DNA of 64,000 bases from Pantoea deleyi (GCF_022647325.1 NZ_CP071408.1:22781-86780), one strand, 5' to 3'. Shown: positions 25,334 to 35,569, counted from the first letter of the stretch. The notes: a model not told the origin generated them from the sequence alone. Made by a program: numbers and translations.

Positions 25334-27271
25334 ATGAATAAGATTCTTAATAATATAAGTCTTACCGCCAAATTTGCAATTCTTGGCCTGTTTTCCCTTG
25401 TCCTGTTCTCAGTTCCTACCATGCTTTTTGTTTCCGAAGGTAATAAATACATTCATGATAAGCAAAGGGAGGTAACAGGTGTACCCGTAGAAAATAAGAT
25501 TTTAGCCCTACTCAATTTGATACAGCGCCATCGTGCAGAAACCGCCCTTGCCATTGCAACTAAAAACCCAGCAACACCGTCCCGCGTTCAGGTCAGAGAT
25601 GAAATTGAAAATATTACTGACGTTATTACTAAAGATATGGCCAAGACAGAAGGCAGCGCTGCCATAATCAGCAAAATTAATGATGTGCGCACACAGTGGA
25701 GCCAGCTACAGCAGAGAATCGATTCTTCACAACTGACTCTAACAGCCAGTCTTGATGCGCATGCCCTCCTCATTCGCAACCTTTTGAACGCTAACCGTGA
25801 TGTGCTGGATTTTTACGGCCTTTCTCTCGATTCAGATATCAACACGTACCGTTTAATTACGAGTAATTTTTCATCATTGCCTGAATTGACCGAAAGCCTT
25901 GGGAAAATACGTGCATTAGGCACTTCCCTTCTTGCCCGAAATGAAAGCATAAGTGAAGCAGACTCTGTCCGTATGGAGTCTTTAATCAGTAATGGTTCGT
26001 ATAATCTGAATTTATTTGTTCAGGATTCTGAAAAACTATTTTTATCTGATAACACACTTAAGCAAAAGTTTAGTGCAGATGCAGATGCAGCCGTTCAGGA
26101 GGCAAACAGTGCTCTCAAAACCGCTGAGGCGATTTTTATTAACCGGAGCATGACGAATCAAAACCCGAAGGACTATGCAGCGCTCTTTACGCACGCTATT
26201 AACAAATTCAGCGACTACGCCATTGGTGGAGGTAATGAGCTGAGTGAAATACTGAATGCGCAGATTAAGGAACACCGGTATGCACAATATGCACTACTGA
26301 CCGTTCTTGTTTTTATCGTCCTGTTGGCAGTAATTTTCGCTCTGGTTATCATTCGCTCCGTTACCAGACCTGTCAGTGCAGCATCAAAGCTGGCGCTTGA
26401 AGTCGCAGGTGGTGACCTTACGTCAACATTTACGGTGACAGGACGTAATGAAACTGCCGGACTGCTCAAGGCATTACTGCAAATGAGTCAGCGACTTACA
26501 CTTACGGTTGAAAACATCAAAAGCAACGCTGTCACTATCGCTACCTCATCTGAAGAAATTGCTCGCGGAAATGGTGATCTTTCTGCGCGAACTGAACAAC
26601 AGGCAGCCTCTCTGGCTGAGACTGCGGCCAGTATGGAGCAATTATCGTCAATTATCGGCAATAATGCAGATAACACGCGCCATGCTGCTGAAATGGCCAA
26701 CTCCGCTACCAGTGCGGCCTTAAGAGGCGGTAAGGCGATGGAGTCAGTGCTGGCTTCAATGGAAAAAATAAGCAACAGTGCGGGGCAGATTAAAGAAATC
26801 ATCTCCGTTATTGACGGGATAGCGTTTCAGACTAATATTCTTGCTTTAAACGCAGCCGTTGAAGCTGCCCGGGCAGGTGAGCACGGCAAGGGCTTTGCTG
26901 TTGTTGCATCTGAAGTCAGGGCACTCGCACAGCGATCGGCTGGAGCGGCGAAGGAGATCAAAGGACTGATTGAGCAATCAGTTGAGCATGCCGAACAGGG
27001 AATTTCGATGGCCCTGGATGCCGGTGAAAAAGTTAAGCAAAGCGTGGAAGCTATTGAGCAAACATCTCAATTAGTCAGAGAGATTTCATCTTCTTCTGAA
27101 GAACAAAGTGCGGGCATATCTCAGATAAATATTGCGGTGACACAGATGGATCAGGTTACGCAGCAGAATGCCGTACTGGTTGAAGAGTCTGCATCATCTG
27201 CTGATGAACTTGCAAGCCGGGCCGCAAGCCTGAGGGATGCTGTCAGCGTATTCCGCACAAACGCTGTATAA
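25334..27271 (+). CDS. Methyl-accepting chemotaxis protein 1
   Basis: A 645-residue chemoreceptor. Membrane helices at about 15-32 and 316-340 enclose a periplasmic domain of about 280 residues, longer than Tar/Tsr, with an NIT-like helical start ([20 protein letters not shown]). A HAMP domain follows, then the signalling domain with the conserved tip ([40 protein letters not shown]). There is no C-terminal NWETF-type tether. A sigma-28 promoter ties it to the flagellar regulon of the host. The ligand is unknown; the NIT-like domain suggests a small anion, which is inference. Confidence 0.92.
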   Translation: MNKILNNISLTAKFAILGLFSLVLFSVPTMLFVSEGNKYIHDKQREVTGVPVENKILALLNLIQRHRAETALAIATKNPATPSRVQVRDEIENITDVITKDMAKTEGSAAIISKINDVRTQWSQLQQRIDSSQLTLTASLDAHALLIRNLLNANRDVLDFYGLSLDSDINTYRLITSNFSSLPELTESLGKIRALGTSLLARNESISEADSVRMESLISNGSYNLNLFVQDSEKLFLSDNTLKQKFSADADAAVQEANSALKTAEAIFINRSMTNQNPKDYAALFTHAINKFSDYAIGGGNELSEILNAQIKEHRYAQYALLTVLVFIVLLAVIFALVIIRSVTRPVSAASKLALEVAGGDLTSTFTVTGRNETAGLLKALLQMSQRLTLTVENIKSNAVTIATSSEEIARGNGDLSARTEQQAASLAETAASMEQLSSIIGNNADNTRHAAEMANSATSAALRGGKAMESVLASMEKISNSAGQIKEIISVIDGIAFQTNILALNAAVEAARAGEHGKGFAVVASEVRALAQRSAGAAKEIKGLIEQSVEHAEQGISMALDAGEKVKQSVEAIEQTSQLVREISSSSEEQSAGISQINIAVTQMDQVTQQNAVLVEESASSADELASRAASLRDAVSVFRTNAV

Positions 27272-27345
27272 TTGGTTCAAATACTTTAGTTGTGTGCCAT
27301 TTAATGCGGCAACATTTTTACAAAACTTCTTCTGTATTTGCATTT

Positions 27346-27373
27346 GATAAGCTATCTTGAGGGATGGCTTATC
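27346..27373 (+). terminator. Hairpin after chemoreceptor 1
   Basis: GATAAGC / GCTTATC, a 7-bp stem with a 14-base loop, 75 bases after the stop. The T run behind it is poor, so it is a weak terminator candidate. Confidence 0.4.
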
Positions 27374-27892
27374 TCATTTAAAACCATGATAAAGTTATAC
27401 TGTTGCAATTAAAGGCTCGGTGGACTAATTGAACGCCTGTTGAAATATTTGGCATTATCCCCCAACTGCCTATATGAGCTACGCTCATAACATCCGTAAT
27501 GCAACCTGCAACGCGTTCCTCTTTATAGTTGTTTCTATTGCGGATGGCCTTCAAATTCCTCTCGTGCCGGACGGCGCGTTACACCTTCCCCCTAGGGCGC
27601 TGTTCTGCACTCGCGCCATCCGGCCATTCAGTCAAATCTCTTACTACGCAGTTTCATCAATCAGACTTCAAATTTAAAAATGGCGATATGCAGCAAATCA
27701 TTAGAGGCGGGGTTAGCTGCATAGAGGCGCTGGCCTGCTCTCGGTAAACTAACATTCCATGATGCAAGCAACGTCCGCTTTTGGCACAGAGCGGACATGC
27801 TGACTGAGCTGGAGGTCCGCTATGAGCGATCTGCGGACGTTCGCAGTTGCTATGACCAAACGTAGTTCATAACCCATATTGCGGTATGTTAA
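27374..27892. other. Intergenic region, no gene supported
   Basis: About 520 bases. Short frames have poor codon pattern. It contains a 26-base sequence at 27769-27794 that recurs with four mismatches at 31293-31318, on the other side of the LysR/GNAT/LysP module. Confidence 0.4.
27769..27794 (+). repeat. Left flank repeat of the LysR/GNAT/LysP module
   Basis: CAACGTCCGCTTTTGGCACA onward; 22 of 26 bases match 31293-31318 in the same orientation, including the run TTGGCACAGAGC. It may be an old boundary of the inserted module. Confidence 0.45.
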
Positions 27893-28876
27893 TCAATGGG
27901 AACTGATCATATGGGCTGCCGATGATAACTCATGTAGTTTCGTATGAGTTAAAGTATTCATCACCTCATGGATAACTTCTCTCATCCAGTGATGGCCTGG
28001 AGTAATACTGCGGCCATTATGGAAATAAACGTTCAGCGCGTAGGGAGAAACGGAAAACGGCACAGTAAAGCAGGTCAGCGCTTCCGAACTGAACAGGGTA
28101 GCTATCGCTCTTGCTGGCAGTGTGGTGATCAGTTCTGAAGTCGCAACGATGGCTGGTGCTGATAACAGGCTGGGAAGTTCGACAATAGTGCGTCGCCGGA
28201 TATTGAGTTTTTCCAGCTCCAGATCAATGGCTCCACGGGCTTCATTCCACGGATTAACAACCACATGACCTTCCTCCAGAAACTGCTCAAGTGTCAGATT
28301 ATCAGTTATGCGCGGATGACGACTGCTCACCGCAACTATGTAGTCATCCCTGAATCCCTCAATCACGCCAAGCTGGCTGTGATGGCTCATGTCCGGCGTC
28401 TGAAATCCTATTGCGAAATCCACTTTACCGGTGACAAGGTCTTCCAGTGAGTCATGGCCCGTAGAGTAGATGGTTTTAACCGAGATGCCGGGTGCAGTCT
28501 GCTGTAAGCGGGTAACCAGCGCCGGGAAAAAGACGGCTGCCGTGTAGTCTGTTACGGCAAAGCGAAAGGTCTGGTTGCTGTTTTCAGGAAGAAATATGTT
28601 TGCTGACCGCAGGCTTTCCGACATCGCATTCAGCGCAGCAGATAAGCCGGGGGCGATGACGTGGGCTCTGGCCGTTGGCTGCATGGCATTACCCTGCCTG
28701 ATAAAAAGCTCATCGTTAAGGGTTGTCCTGAGTCGTGACAAAGCGTGGCTCAGAGCTGAAGGACTGGTTGCCAGTTCTTCGGCAGCCATATTTATTCTGC
28801 GATGACGGTAAACAGCGTCAAAAACAAGCAGCAGATTCATGTCAAGAGCACGTAATTCCTGGTGCATGTTGTTCAT
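27893..28876 (-). CDS. LysR-family regulator
   Basis: A 327-residue LysR protein. Winged helix at residues 12-70 (LNLLLVFDAVYRHRRINMAAEELATSPSALSHALSRLR), then a periplasmic-binding-type effector domain (FRFAVTDYTAAVFFPALVTRL...). It diverges from the GNAT gene, with only 84 bases between starts, the usual position for control of the divergent gene. The effector is unknown; lysine or another amino acid is possible given the nearby permease. Confidence 0.9.
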   Translation of the reverse strand: MNNMHQELRALDMNLLLVFDAVYRHRRINMAAEELATSPSALSHALSRLRTTLNDELFIRQGNAMQPTARAHVIAPGLSAALNAMSESLRSANIFLPENSNQTFRFAVTDYTAAVFFPALVTRLQQTAPGISVKTIYSTGHDSLEDLVTGKVDFAIGFQTPDMSHHSQLGVIEGFRDDYIVAVSSRHPRITDNLTLEQFLEEGHVVVNPWNEARGAIDLELEKLNIRRRTIVELPSLLSAPAIVATSELITTLPARAIATLFSSEALTCFTVPFSVSPYALNVYFHNGRSITPGHHWMREVIHEVMNTLTHTKLHELSSAAHMISSH

Positions 28877-28960
28877 CTTATCTCTGAATAGAATGCAGTA
28901 TGTTCATTATACTATTCGGGTAGAATGCTGGCGTCCAGAACCAGAAACCACAGGTGAAAA

Positions 28961-29452
28961 ATGACCAGTCCAGTTTTCCGCAAAGTAAGCATGTCAGATC
29001 TCGACAGATGTTATGCAATTGAAAGTGAAGCGTATGAAGGTGACGAAGCCGCAACGCGGGAAAAAATTGCCACACGTATTCAACAATACTCTGAAGGATT
29101 CCTTTGTGCTGAGCTGGACGGAGTGCTGATTGGCTTCATCAACTCCGGGTGTGCATGGGACGTTGTCATGTCAGACGAAGAGTTTAAAGAGCTTATTGGT
29201 CATGATGACGCCGCGCCTAACGTGGTGATCATGTCGGTTGTGCTTGATCCTGCTTATCAGGGAAAGGGCTACGCCGGATTGATGATGCGTGCATTTATCA
29301 GTGCGATGAGAGAGAAGGGCAAGAAAACTATTCATCTTATGTGTAAGACGCATCACGTTGAGCTCTACAGGAAATTCGGCTACGTGTATATAAAACCATC
29401 GGACTCAGATCATGGCGGCATGGCATGGCATGAAATGATCATGACGCTGTAG
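28961..29452 (+). CDS. GNAT-family N-acetyltransferase
   Basis: A 163-residue acetyltransferase: acidic N-terminal strand region, the acetyl-CoA site VLDPAYQGKGYAGLMMRAFI at about 91-110, and the end motif LYRKFGYVYIKPSDSDHGG. The acceptor is unknown; the family includes arylalkylamine- and amino-acid-acetylating enzymes. It is divergent from LysR and 100 bases before the LysP-like permease, suggesting one pathway for an amine or amino acid. Confidence 0.88.
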   Translation: MTSPVFRKVSMSDLDRCYAIESEAYEGDEAATREKIATRIQQYSEGFLCAELDGVLIGFINSGCAWDVVMSDEEFKELIGHDDAAPNVVIMSVVLDPAYQGKGYAGLMMRAFISAMREKGKKTIHLMCKTHHVELYRKFGYVYIKPSDSDHGGMAWHEMIMTL

Positions 29453-29554
29453 TTAATTATCCCGGCAGGCCGATCGACCTGCTGCCAAAATCCTTTTTTC
29501 TGTCCGCAGAATTGCCGGACGTCCCGGCGTTTCTGCGCGTCTGTTTTATCAGGT

Positions 29555-31042
29555 ATGAATATGTCATCTTTTTGTGAACCGTCCTCGCAGACGGGGCTAC
29601 GCCGTGTACTCAAAAGCCGGCACATGTCCATGATCGCCATTGGCGGCTCCGTCGGAACCGGATTATTTATCGCCTCTGGTGCCACAATTTCTCAGGCCGG
29701 TCCTGCTGGCGCGCTCCTGTCATACATCCTGATTGGCGTGATGGTTTATTTCGTCATGACCAGTCTTGCTGAACTTGCTACCGCCATGCCTGAATCCGGT
29801 TCCTTTGCACTATACGGTGCGCGCTACGTGGATGAAGGATTCGGCTTCGCGCTTGGCTGGAACTTCTGGTTTAGCTGGGCGGTTGCGGTTGCCGTTGATT
29901 TGGTTGCCGCGCAGCTGGTAATGGGATACTGGCTGCCTGATGTTCCAGGCTGGGTATGGAGTGCAACATTCCTCGTTATCATCTTCTTACTGAATGCGGT
30001 ATCTGTCAGAGGATTTGGCGAAGCTGAATACTGGTTTTCACTGATAAAAGTGACCACCGTGCTGCTGTTCATCATAACGGGTCTTATGATGATCGCCGGT
30101 ATTCTTCGTGGCGCACCTTCATCAGGCTTTGATAACTGGTTTACGGGCGGGGGACCATTCTCGGGCGGTTTTACCGCGTTGATTGGGACGGCAATGATTG
30201 CCGGAGTGTCATTTCAGGGAACCGAGCTGGTTGGTATTGCGGCCGGAGAATCGGATAACCCCGCAAAAGCCATTCCACGGGCTGTCAGGCAGGTATTCTG
30301 GCGGATATTGTTGTTCTACGTGTTTGCGATTCTGGTGATCAGTCTGATCGTACCTTCTGACGATCCCCGTTTGCTCAGAAATGACATTGCAGATATCAGC
30401 GTCAGTCCCTTTGCTCTGGTATTCCGGAATGCCGGGTTGCTGTCAGCTGCGGCGGTCATGAACGCCGTGATTCTGACTTCGGTTGTATCTGCCGGTAATT
30501 CAGGCGTTTATTCTTCGACGCGAATGCTCTTTAATTTGGCGCGTGAAGGAAATGCACCTCGCATTTTTTTCCGCCTTACTCAGCACGGCGTCCCTCTGTA
30601 CGCACTCGTGGCTACGATTATGGTGGCGGCTTTGTGCCTGCTTACCTCTCTGTTCGGCAATCATGAAGTCTACATGTGGCTGCTGAACATGACCGGCATG
30701 ACCGGATTTATATGCTGGGCCGGTATTGCCATCAGCCACTACCGGTTTCGTCGCGGGTTCGTTCGACAGGGGCATAAGCTTTCCCGGCCGCCTTATCGCG
30801 CAGCATGGTTTCCGGTGGAGCCCGCACTGGCTTTTGGAATGTGTGTCGTTGTCATGCTCGGGCAAAACTACATGGCGTTTATGCATCAAAGTGTTGACTG
30901 GTACAACGTCGCGGCAACCTATGTCGGGATCCCGCTGTTTTTACTGACATGGCTGGGATACAGAATTGCCAATAAGTCACGCTTTGTGAGTTATGACGAT
31001 ATGATCTTTCCCGAGGAGGTCACCGGTGATAAACAGGTTTGA
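29555..31042 (+). CDS. Amino acid permease, LysP-like
   Basis: A 495-residue APC-family transporter with about twelve membrane helices. Its first third follows E. coli LysP closely (RHMSMIAIGGSVGTGLFIASGATISQAGPAGALLSY..., GFGEAEYWFSLIKVTTVLLFI), so lysine uptake by proton symport is the best guess. In E. coli LysP also restrains the ToxR-like regulator CadC; a CadC-type lysine system was not found here. It is followed by an overlapping small membrane protein. Confidence 0.88.
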   Translation: MNMSSFCEPSSQTGLRRVLKSRHMSMIAIGGSVGTGLFIASGATISQAGPAGALLSYILIGVMVYFVMTSLAELATAMPESGSFALYGARYVDEGFGFALGWNFWFSWAVAVAVDLVAAQLVMGYWLPDVPGWVWSATFLVIIFLLNAVSVRGFGEAEYWFSLIKVTTVLLFIITGLMMIAGILRGAPSSGFDNWFTGGGPFSGGFTALIGTAMIAGVSFQGTELVGIAAGESDNPAKAIPRAVRQVFWRILLFYVFAILVISLIVPSDDPRLLRNDIADISVSPFALVFRNAGLLSAAAVMNAVILTSVVSAGNSGVYSSTRMLFNLAREGNAPRIFFRLTQHGVPLYALVATIMVAALCLLTSLFGNHEVYMWLLNMTGMTGFICWAGIAISHYRFRRGFVRQGHKLSRPPYRAAWFPVEPALAFGMCVVVMLGQNYMAFMHQSVDWYNVAATYVGIPLFLLTWLGYRIANKSRFVSYDDMIFPEEVTGDKQV

Positions 31043-31235
31043 TAGCTTAGTATTGGGCGTCATTTCTTTTGGGGTGACGACTGTTATGGTTTTTACTGAT
31101 TCGGCAACTTTTATGCCGGAGCAGCTGTTGACTATAGCGGTTTGCGGTGGGGCGTTGACTTTCAGCCTTATTGCTCTGGCCGACTTGTTTTTATACGGCC
31201 TAATTAGAATGCTCGAGGTACTCAAAACAAAATAA
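31026..31235 (+). CDS. Small membrane protein overlapping the permease gene (69 aa)
   Basis: Two hydrophobic segments (about residues 7-25 and 33-60) and a basic tail. The GTG start has a strong GAGGAGG site and lies within the last codons of the permease gene, so its translation is coupled to it. It may modulate or stabilise the transporter; no family was recognised. Confidence 0.65.
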   Translation: MINRFDSLVLGVISFGVTTVMVFTDSATFMPEQLLTIAVCGGALTFSLIALADLFLYGLIRMLEVLKTK

Positions 31236-31292
31236 GGTGCCAGTACCAGTAACTGGTATGCAGCCAGTTACTGTCTCATCTGAAATGAACAG

Positions 31293-31318
31293 CAATGTCT
31301 GCTGTTGGCACAGAGCAG
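31293..31318 (+). repeat. Right flank repeat of the LysR/GNAT/LysP module
   Basis: Imperfect direct copy (22 of 26) of 27769-27794, between the small membrane gene and the IS66 element. Confidence 0.45.
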
Positions 31319-31355
31319 CCTGTCAGATTAAATTCAGCTCTGTGCCATAACCGGG

Positions 31356-32924
31356 TCAGGTCAAAACAGCGGAGGTAAGATCGGCCTTCCACGGCAGCCG
31401 GTTCACTGGCCAGTCCTGAATGTGGCTGAGCACGTAGCGCAGCCACGCCTCCGAATCCACGTCGTTCAGCCGGCAGGTTCCGATCAGTGAGTACAGAACA
31501 GCAGCACGTTCTCCGCCCCTGTCTGAACCGGCAAACAGCCAGTTCTTCCGGCCCAGGGCAACGCCCCGCAATGCGTTTTCCGCGATATTATTGTCCATTT
31601 CCGCCCATCCGTTACGGCAGTAAAGGTTCAGCACGTCCCACTGCTTCAGCAGGTACGTGAATGCCTTTGCCGTGTCGGAGTGGCGCGACAGTATTGTCAT
31701 CTGTTGTTGCACCCAGTCGTACAGCGACTGCATCAGCGGAATGCTTCTGACTTTTCTGGCTGCCAGCCGCTCGTCTGCCGGACTGCCGCGTATCTCTGCT
31801 TCGATGGCATACAGCTCACCGATGCGCCGGAGCGCTTCGGTGGTGATGCCGGTCGGCGTGCGGGCATGGACGTCGTGGATTTTTCGCCGGGCATGCGCCA
31901 TACAGGCCGCTTCCGTGATACGGCCGTCTTCGTAAAGTGCATTATAGCCACTGTATGCATCCGCCTGCAGGATGCCGCTGTACCCGGCAAGATGCTGTTG
32001 TGGATGGATACTTTTCCGGTCCGGTGAGTATGCAAACCATGTCGCCGGCGGCAGATGCGACCCGGCGTTGCGGTCATCCCGCACGTACACCCACAGACGG
32101 GCAGTGCGCGTTTTGCCGCTGCCAGGCTCCTGTACCGGGGCCGGGATATCGTCGGTGTGCACCTTACCCGGCATCAGTACGTACTGGCGCAGCAGGTCAT
32201 ACAGCGGCTCCAGCAGTTCGCTGACCGCGCCGGACCAGCGCCCCAGCGTGGCACGGCTCAGCTCCACGCCTTGGCGGCTGTATATCTCCGACTGTCGGTA
32301 GTGAGGCGTGTGCTCCGCGAACTTCGCCGTGACGATGCGCGCCAGCAGGCCGGGGCCCGCGTAGCTACGCTCAATGGGTTTTGATGGCATGGGGGCCTGA
32401 ACGATGCGGTCACAGCGGCAGCAGGCCAGCTTCGGCCGCTGCGTCTCGATGACCTTAAAGGCGCTGCTGATGAGCTCCAGCTGTTCCGACACGTCGCAGC
32501 CCAGCGCGCTGAGCTCGCCGCCGCAGGCCGGACAGGCGATTTCTGTCGGTGGCAGCATGCGGATTTCACGGTGAAGCGAGGCCGGTAAAGGTTTGCGGGC
32601 GGAAGACTGGCGCAGCGGCGGCGGAAGTACCGGCTCATGCTGTTCACCCAGGACCTCTGCCATCTCCTCCTGCAGGGCGCTGATGCGCTCCTCTGCCTGA
32701 CGCACCTGACGCTGCGTTTTCTCCCGCAGCTTTTCGGAGCTTTTGCCGAACTGCATCAGCTGCAGCTTCGCAACCAGCGCTTTCAGCCGGCTGATTTCGC
32801 TGGCGTACGCCGCCACCCGTTGTGACAGGAGGCGGTTGTTTTCGGCCATCTGCTCAAGGCTTCGCTGCTGTGTGTCCAGCAGCGCCCTGAGCCGGGCGTT
32901 TTCTGCAGAAAGTAAGCGCTCCAT
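31356..32924 (-). CDS. tnpC: IS66 transposase TnpC
   Basis: A 522-residue DDE transposase. N-terminal coiled coil (about 1-75), zinc-binding [12 protein letters not shown] region near 128, then the catalytic core with [21 protein letters not shown] and, near the end, [13 protein letters not shown] (the Glu region) followed by [16 protein letters not shown]. Full length. Together with TnpA and TnpB it moves the element. Confidence 0.95.
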   Translation of the reverse strand: MERLLSAENARLRALLDTQQRSLEQMAENNRLLSQRVAAYASEISRLKALVAKLQLMQFGKSSEKLREKTQRQVRQAEERISALQEEMAEVLGEQHEPVLPPPLRQSSARKPLPASLHREIRMLPPTEIACPACGGELSALGCDVSEQLELISSAFKVIETQRPKLACCRCDRIVQAPMPSKPIERSYAGPGLLARIVTAKFAEHTPHYRQSEIYSRQGVELSRATLGRWSGAVSELLEPLYDLLRQYVLMPGKVHTDDIPAPVQEPGSGKTRTARLWVYVRDDRNAGSHLPPATWFAYSPDRKSIHPQQHLAGYSGILQADAYSGYNALYEDGRITEAACMAHARRKIHDVHARTPTGITTEALRRIGELYAIEAEIRGSPADERLAARKVRSIPLMQSLYDWVQQQMTILSRHSDTAKAFTYLLKQWDVLNLYCRNGWAEMDNNIAENALRGVALGRKNWLFAGSDRGGERAAVLYSLIGTCRLNDVDSEAWLRYVLSHIQDWPVNRLPWKADLTSAVLT

Positions 32925-32985
32925 GCGCTCACATTACGCTGGTTCAGACGCGCAGGCCAGGAGGATTTATCCGCTGCGGATGCTT

Positions 32986-33291
32986 TCAGTTGATGCCTTC
33001 CAGCAGCATCGCCAGCTGGGCCTGCGTGAGGTGCACCCTGCCGTCCCGGTTCACCGGCCAGACAAAGTGCCCCCGCTCCAGCCGTTTGGTGAACAGGCAC
33101 AGGCCGTCTGCGTCGGCCCAGAGGATTTTTACCATGTCGCCGCGCCTGCCCCGGAAGATGAACAGGTGGCCGCCGAACGGGTCGGCGCGCAGCGTGTTCT
33201 GCACCTTCGCCGCCAGCCCGTTGAGGCTGCAGCGCATGTCTGTCACGCCGGCAACCAGCCAGATGCGTGCGCCTGACGGAAAGCTAATCAT
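32986..33291 (-). CDS. tnpB: IS66 accessory protein TnpB
   Basis: A 101-residue protein with the family signature: TDMRCSLNGLAAKVQ...DPFGGHLFIFRGRRGDMVKILWADADGLCLFTKRLERG. IS66 TnpB is required for transposition but has no known catalytic role. Its start overlaps the tnpA stop (ATGA). Confidence 0.95.
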   Translation of the reverse strand: MISFPSGARIWLVAGVTDMRCSLNGLAAKVQNTLRADPFGGHLFIFRGRRGDMVKILWADADGLCLFTKRLERGHFVWPVNRDGRVHLTQAQLAMLLEGIN

Positions 33292-33932
33292 ACCTCACTC
33301 TCACGGAGCTCACTGACCAGCGCCCGCAGCAACTCCGGTGTCACGGGGCCGGTCAGGCTCAGGGTGCCGCCGGGCATTGTCAGCTTACAGCTGATGACGG
33401 GGGGCGAATCCGGAACCCCACTGCTCTGCCTGACCGGAACGGGAAAGGGCTCAACCATGACGGGTATCATCCCGGCGCGCGTGGCGGGATCCAGCAGGCC
33501 CTGACGGTGCAGGTTGCGCCAGTTAAACACCAGGTTATCGTTAACGCCGTGCTCCCGGGCCAGCTGTGCCACGCAGGCGTCCGGCTGCAGGCTGAGCTCC
33601 GCCATGCGGATTTTGAACTCCAGCGGCCAGTCCGGACGCCGCTTTTTCACGGGCAGGTTCGTTTCCAGATTGAAGGCGTAAAGCTCCTCCTCAAGCCGTT
33701 CCGGCGTGTAGTCTTCGGGCAGCGGCCAGTTAATACCCGTGCGGCGAAAACGCTTGAACATTTTATGCGTAGCGGAAGTGCTGATGTTCAGTTGCTCAGC
33801 GATTTCACGGTAGGTCAGGGCGTCGTTAAACCGCAGGCTGAGTGCAGTAATGATCCAGGGTCGACTGGTGTAAGGCGTGTTTCTGTCCACGGTAGTGTCC
33901 ATGTTCGTGAAAGTGTCCATGGTAGGAAACAC
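33288..33932 (-). CDS. tnpA: IS66 TnpA with an extra N-terminal helix-turn-helix
   Basis: A 214-residue protein. The C-terminal 120 residues are the usual TnpA DNA-binding part (WPLEFKIRMAELSLQPDACVAQLAREHGVNDNLVFNWR). The first 90 residues add another helix-turn-helix (TYREIAEQLNISTSATHKMFKRF) and a WPLPEDYTPERLEEELY motif that resembles the IS21 IstA family. IS66 TnpA is normally about 130 residues. The start codon could be one of several Met codons at the N-terminus (MFPTMDTFTNMDTT). Confidence 0.82.
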   Translation of the reverse strand: MFPTMDTFTNMDTTVDRNTPYTSRPWIITALSLRFNDALTYREIAEQLNISTSATHKMFKRFRRTGINWPLPEDYTPERLEEELYAFNLETNLPVKKRRPDWPLEFKIRMAELSLQPDACVAQLAREHGVNDNLVFNWRNLHRQGLLDPATRAGMIPVMVEPFPVPVRQSSGVPDSPPVISCKLTMPGGTLSLTGPVTPELLRALVSELRESEV

Positions 33933-33969
33933 GGGCAGAAATGGAAGACGGTGTGGATGTGACGCTTAC

Positions 33970-34672
33970 GCATATGCCACTACTTAACTTTATTAAAAAC
34001 CGGACCTTTTTTTTATGCAGGCTGCCAGAGAGAACAGCCAAAAAGGCAGGAAGGGGTGGGTCACCATTTCTCATACACCCGGTGAACGGCGGACCAGAGA
34101 TGTCCGTACTCTGTCTCCTTCCCGGACCCGTCAATGATGGAGAAACGTCAGGATCCTCACTACCTTCCCTTAGCGGCCCTTCGTTGTCCCTGACTGCGAT
34201 GGCGGCAAAGCTGAAGAGGCAAGTATTTTCGCGCAGGATTTTGTGGGATACAGTCACGCTTCTGATGTTATCCACAAAAATGGTGGATAAGTTATGTACA
34301 AATCACTGCAGGCGGCATCAGACCTGACGTCGCGCGAGTGCCGGACAGGGAATGAAACCCGCAGCCGGTAGTGACTGCAAAAAATAAATCCCCCTGTGCG
34401 GCTGCAGCCTGTACTGGCACCTGCTGCATGCGAAAACGATTACAGCCTTTTTAGACGGCATGCGTGCCATCCTTCGCGTCAGCGACGGATAATCAGTGCA
34501 CCGCGCGCCGCGCCGGTCATGCTGCTGTATTTCATCTGTCGCGTCTGAGAGGCTGAGCAGCAGTTACCCGGTTAACGGCAGGCATCTGCCGGCCCGGGGC
34601 CCTCCCGGGTCAAAGGCCGTCTGCCTTCTGGTAAAACGTAATTATGTCAGTCAGGGGCGTTTCGGTTACAGC
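33970..34672. other. Intergenic region with DnaA-box-like palindrome, no gene supported
   Basis: About 700 bases. Frames on both strands lack codon bias or known motifs. It contains TTATCCAC-N7-GTGGATAA at 34268-34290. Confidence 0.45.
34268..34290. repeat. Inverted pair of DnaA-box-like sequences
   Basis: TTATCCACAAAAATGGTGGATAA: an 8-bp inverted repeat whose left arm extends to a perfect DnaA box (TTATCCACA). Another TTATCCACC lies at about 35160. It could be chance, a replication relic or a regulatory hairpin. Confidence 0.45.
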
Positions 34673-35179
34673 TCAGTCAGGAAGCAGGCAGAGATATTCG
34701 GAGCCACGCTCTGACGTACCCATCACCTCAAATCCGCAGCGTTTAAGCATTCTGTTCATCTGAGATGATGCCGGATAGCACTTAGCCGTTATCCGGTGGT
34801 TCTTATATCCATCAATGGCGACAGAGAGAAGCAGACTGCCCCCTCCGTTACCGCGCATAGCCCTGACTACGTGGATAACACTGATTTCAATGCAGGCTGT
34901 GCCTGTCAGGTCTCTGGATGCGCAGACCCACAAAAATCCGGCTCTCTGATCATCTGCCCGGCAGACAAGCATCAGCAAAAAATGGCCTGAATGATGCGCC
35001 GATTCGTTTAACCTGAGCGCCGCTTCAATCTGCTTTTTGAAAGCATTATTTTCTTCAGGGTTCAGCAGGCTGACATGGAGATGACTGTCCCGGGCACTTT
35101 CTTCACACTGACTCATAAAGAAACTCAGGTCTGCTCGCGTCATGTGTCTTACATAAAACTTATCCACCGGCGGCCTCAT
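34673..35179 (-). CDS. GNAT-family N-acetyltransferase
   Basis: A 168-residue GNAT protein: FYVRHMTRADLSFF at the N-terminus, the acetyl-CoA loop VVRAMRGNGGGSLLLSVAIDGY at about 108-129, and MNRMLKRCGFEVMG near the C-terminus. The substrate is unknown. No ribonucleoprotein or DUF1778 antitoxin gene precedes it, so a TacT-type toxin role is not supported. Confidence 0.8.
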   Translation of the reverse strand: MRPPVDKFYVRHMTRADLSFFMSQCEESARDSHLHVSLLNPEENNAFKKQIEAALRLNESAHHSGHFLLMLVCRADDQRAGFLWVCASRDLTGTACIEISVIHVVRAMRGNGGGSLLLSVAIDGYKNHRITAKCYPASSQMNRMLKRCGFEVMGTSERGSEYLCLLPD

Positions 35180-35248
35180 AAAAATTCATGTTTACCTGAG
35201 TGAAAACAGCTGTCAGCCCTCCCTGCCGAAAAGCGGGCAGGAAGACGG

Positions 35249-35569
35249 CTATTCATTTACCAGGTTGCTGAAATCCTGCACCGATTCTTCTATGACGATG
35301 TTGATATGACAGAAAACTTCGCTGTCAGAAACCCGCAGATAGCGGTAAAAGCGTGAAACCACGATACCGCGAAAGGACGTCAGATGTTCGCTGTTCTCCG
35401 GGTTGCCCGCTATTTCCACGAAGTCTCCGACGTCGGGAATAAACATCACGGGCGTTTCCTCGCCGGAGCTGCGGATGACGTTGCCGCTGGCTGTCGGTCT
35501 GTCGTTATGTTTCTCTTTGTACTGGTAATCGATACTGTATGTTATTTCCAATTCTGCCTCCGGATGCAC
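35249..35569 (-). CDS. Unknown protein (106 aa)
   Basis: Unrecognised acidic soluble protein (LEITYSIDYQYKEKHNDRP...). Mostly beta by composition, no known motif. The codon pattern and the fit of its length between neighbours support it as real. Confidence 0.55.
   Translation of the reverse strand: MHPEAELEITYSIDYQYKEKHNDRPTASGNVIRSSGEETPVMFIPDVGDFVEIAGNPENSEHLTSFRGIVVSRFYRYLRVSDSEVFCHINIVIEESVQDFSNLVNE

Larger units (their letters stand above)
31356..33969 (-). mobile_element. IS66-family insertion sequence
   Basis: Three genes in IS66 order on the minus strand (tnpA, tnpB, tnpC). The upstream end reads GTAAGCGTCACATCCACACC (reverse of 33950-33969), the GTAAG start typical of IS66 ends. 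A matching left end and an 8-bp target duplication were not found next to the tnpC stop, so the left side may be cut or more diverged. Confidence 0.8.

Noticed and set aside
33950..33977. 8-bp target duplication for the IS66 element
   Set aside because: The flanking GCATATGC at 33970-33977 has no copy at the left side of the element.
33941..34327. Possible 128-aa gene right of the IS66 element
   Set aside because: It starts within the IS end, lacks codon bias and has no ribosome site; an equally long frame exists on the other strand.
34673..35179. GNAT protein as a TacT-like toxin
   Set aside because: No ribbon-helix-helix antitoxin gene lies directly upstream in the same operon.
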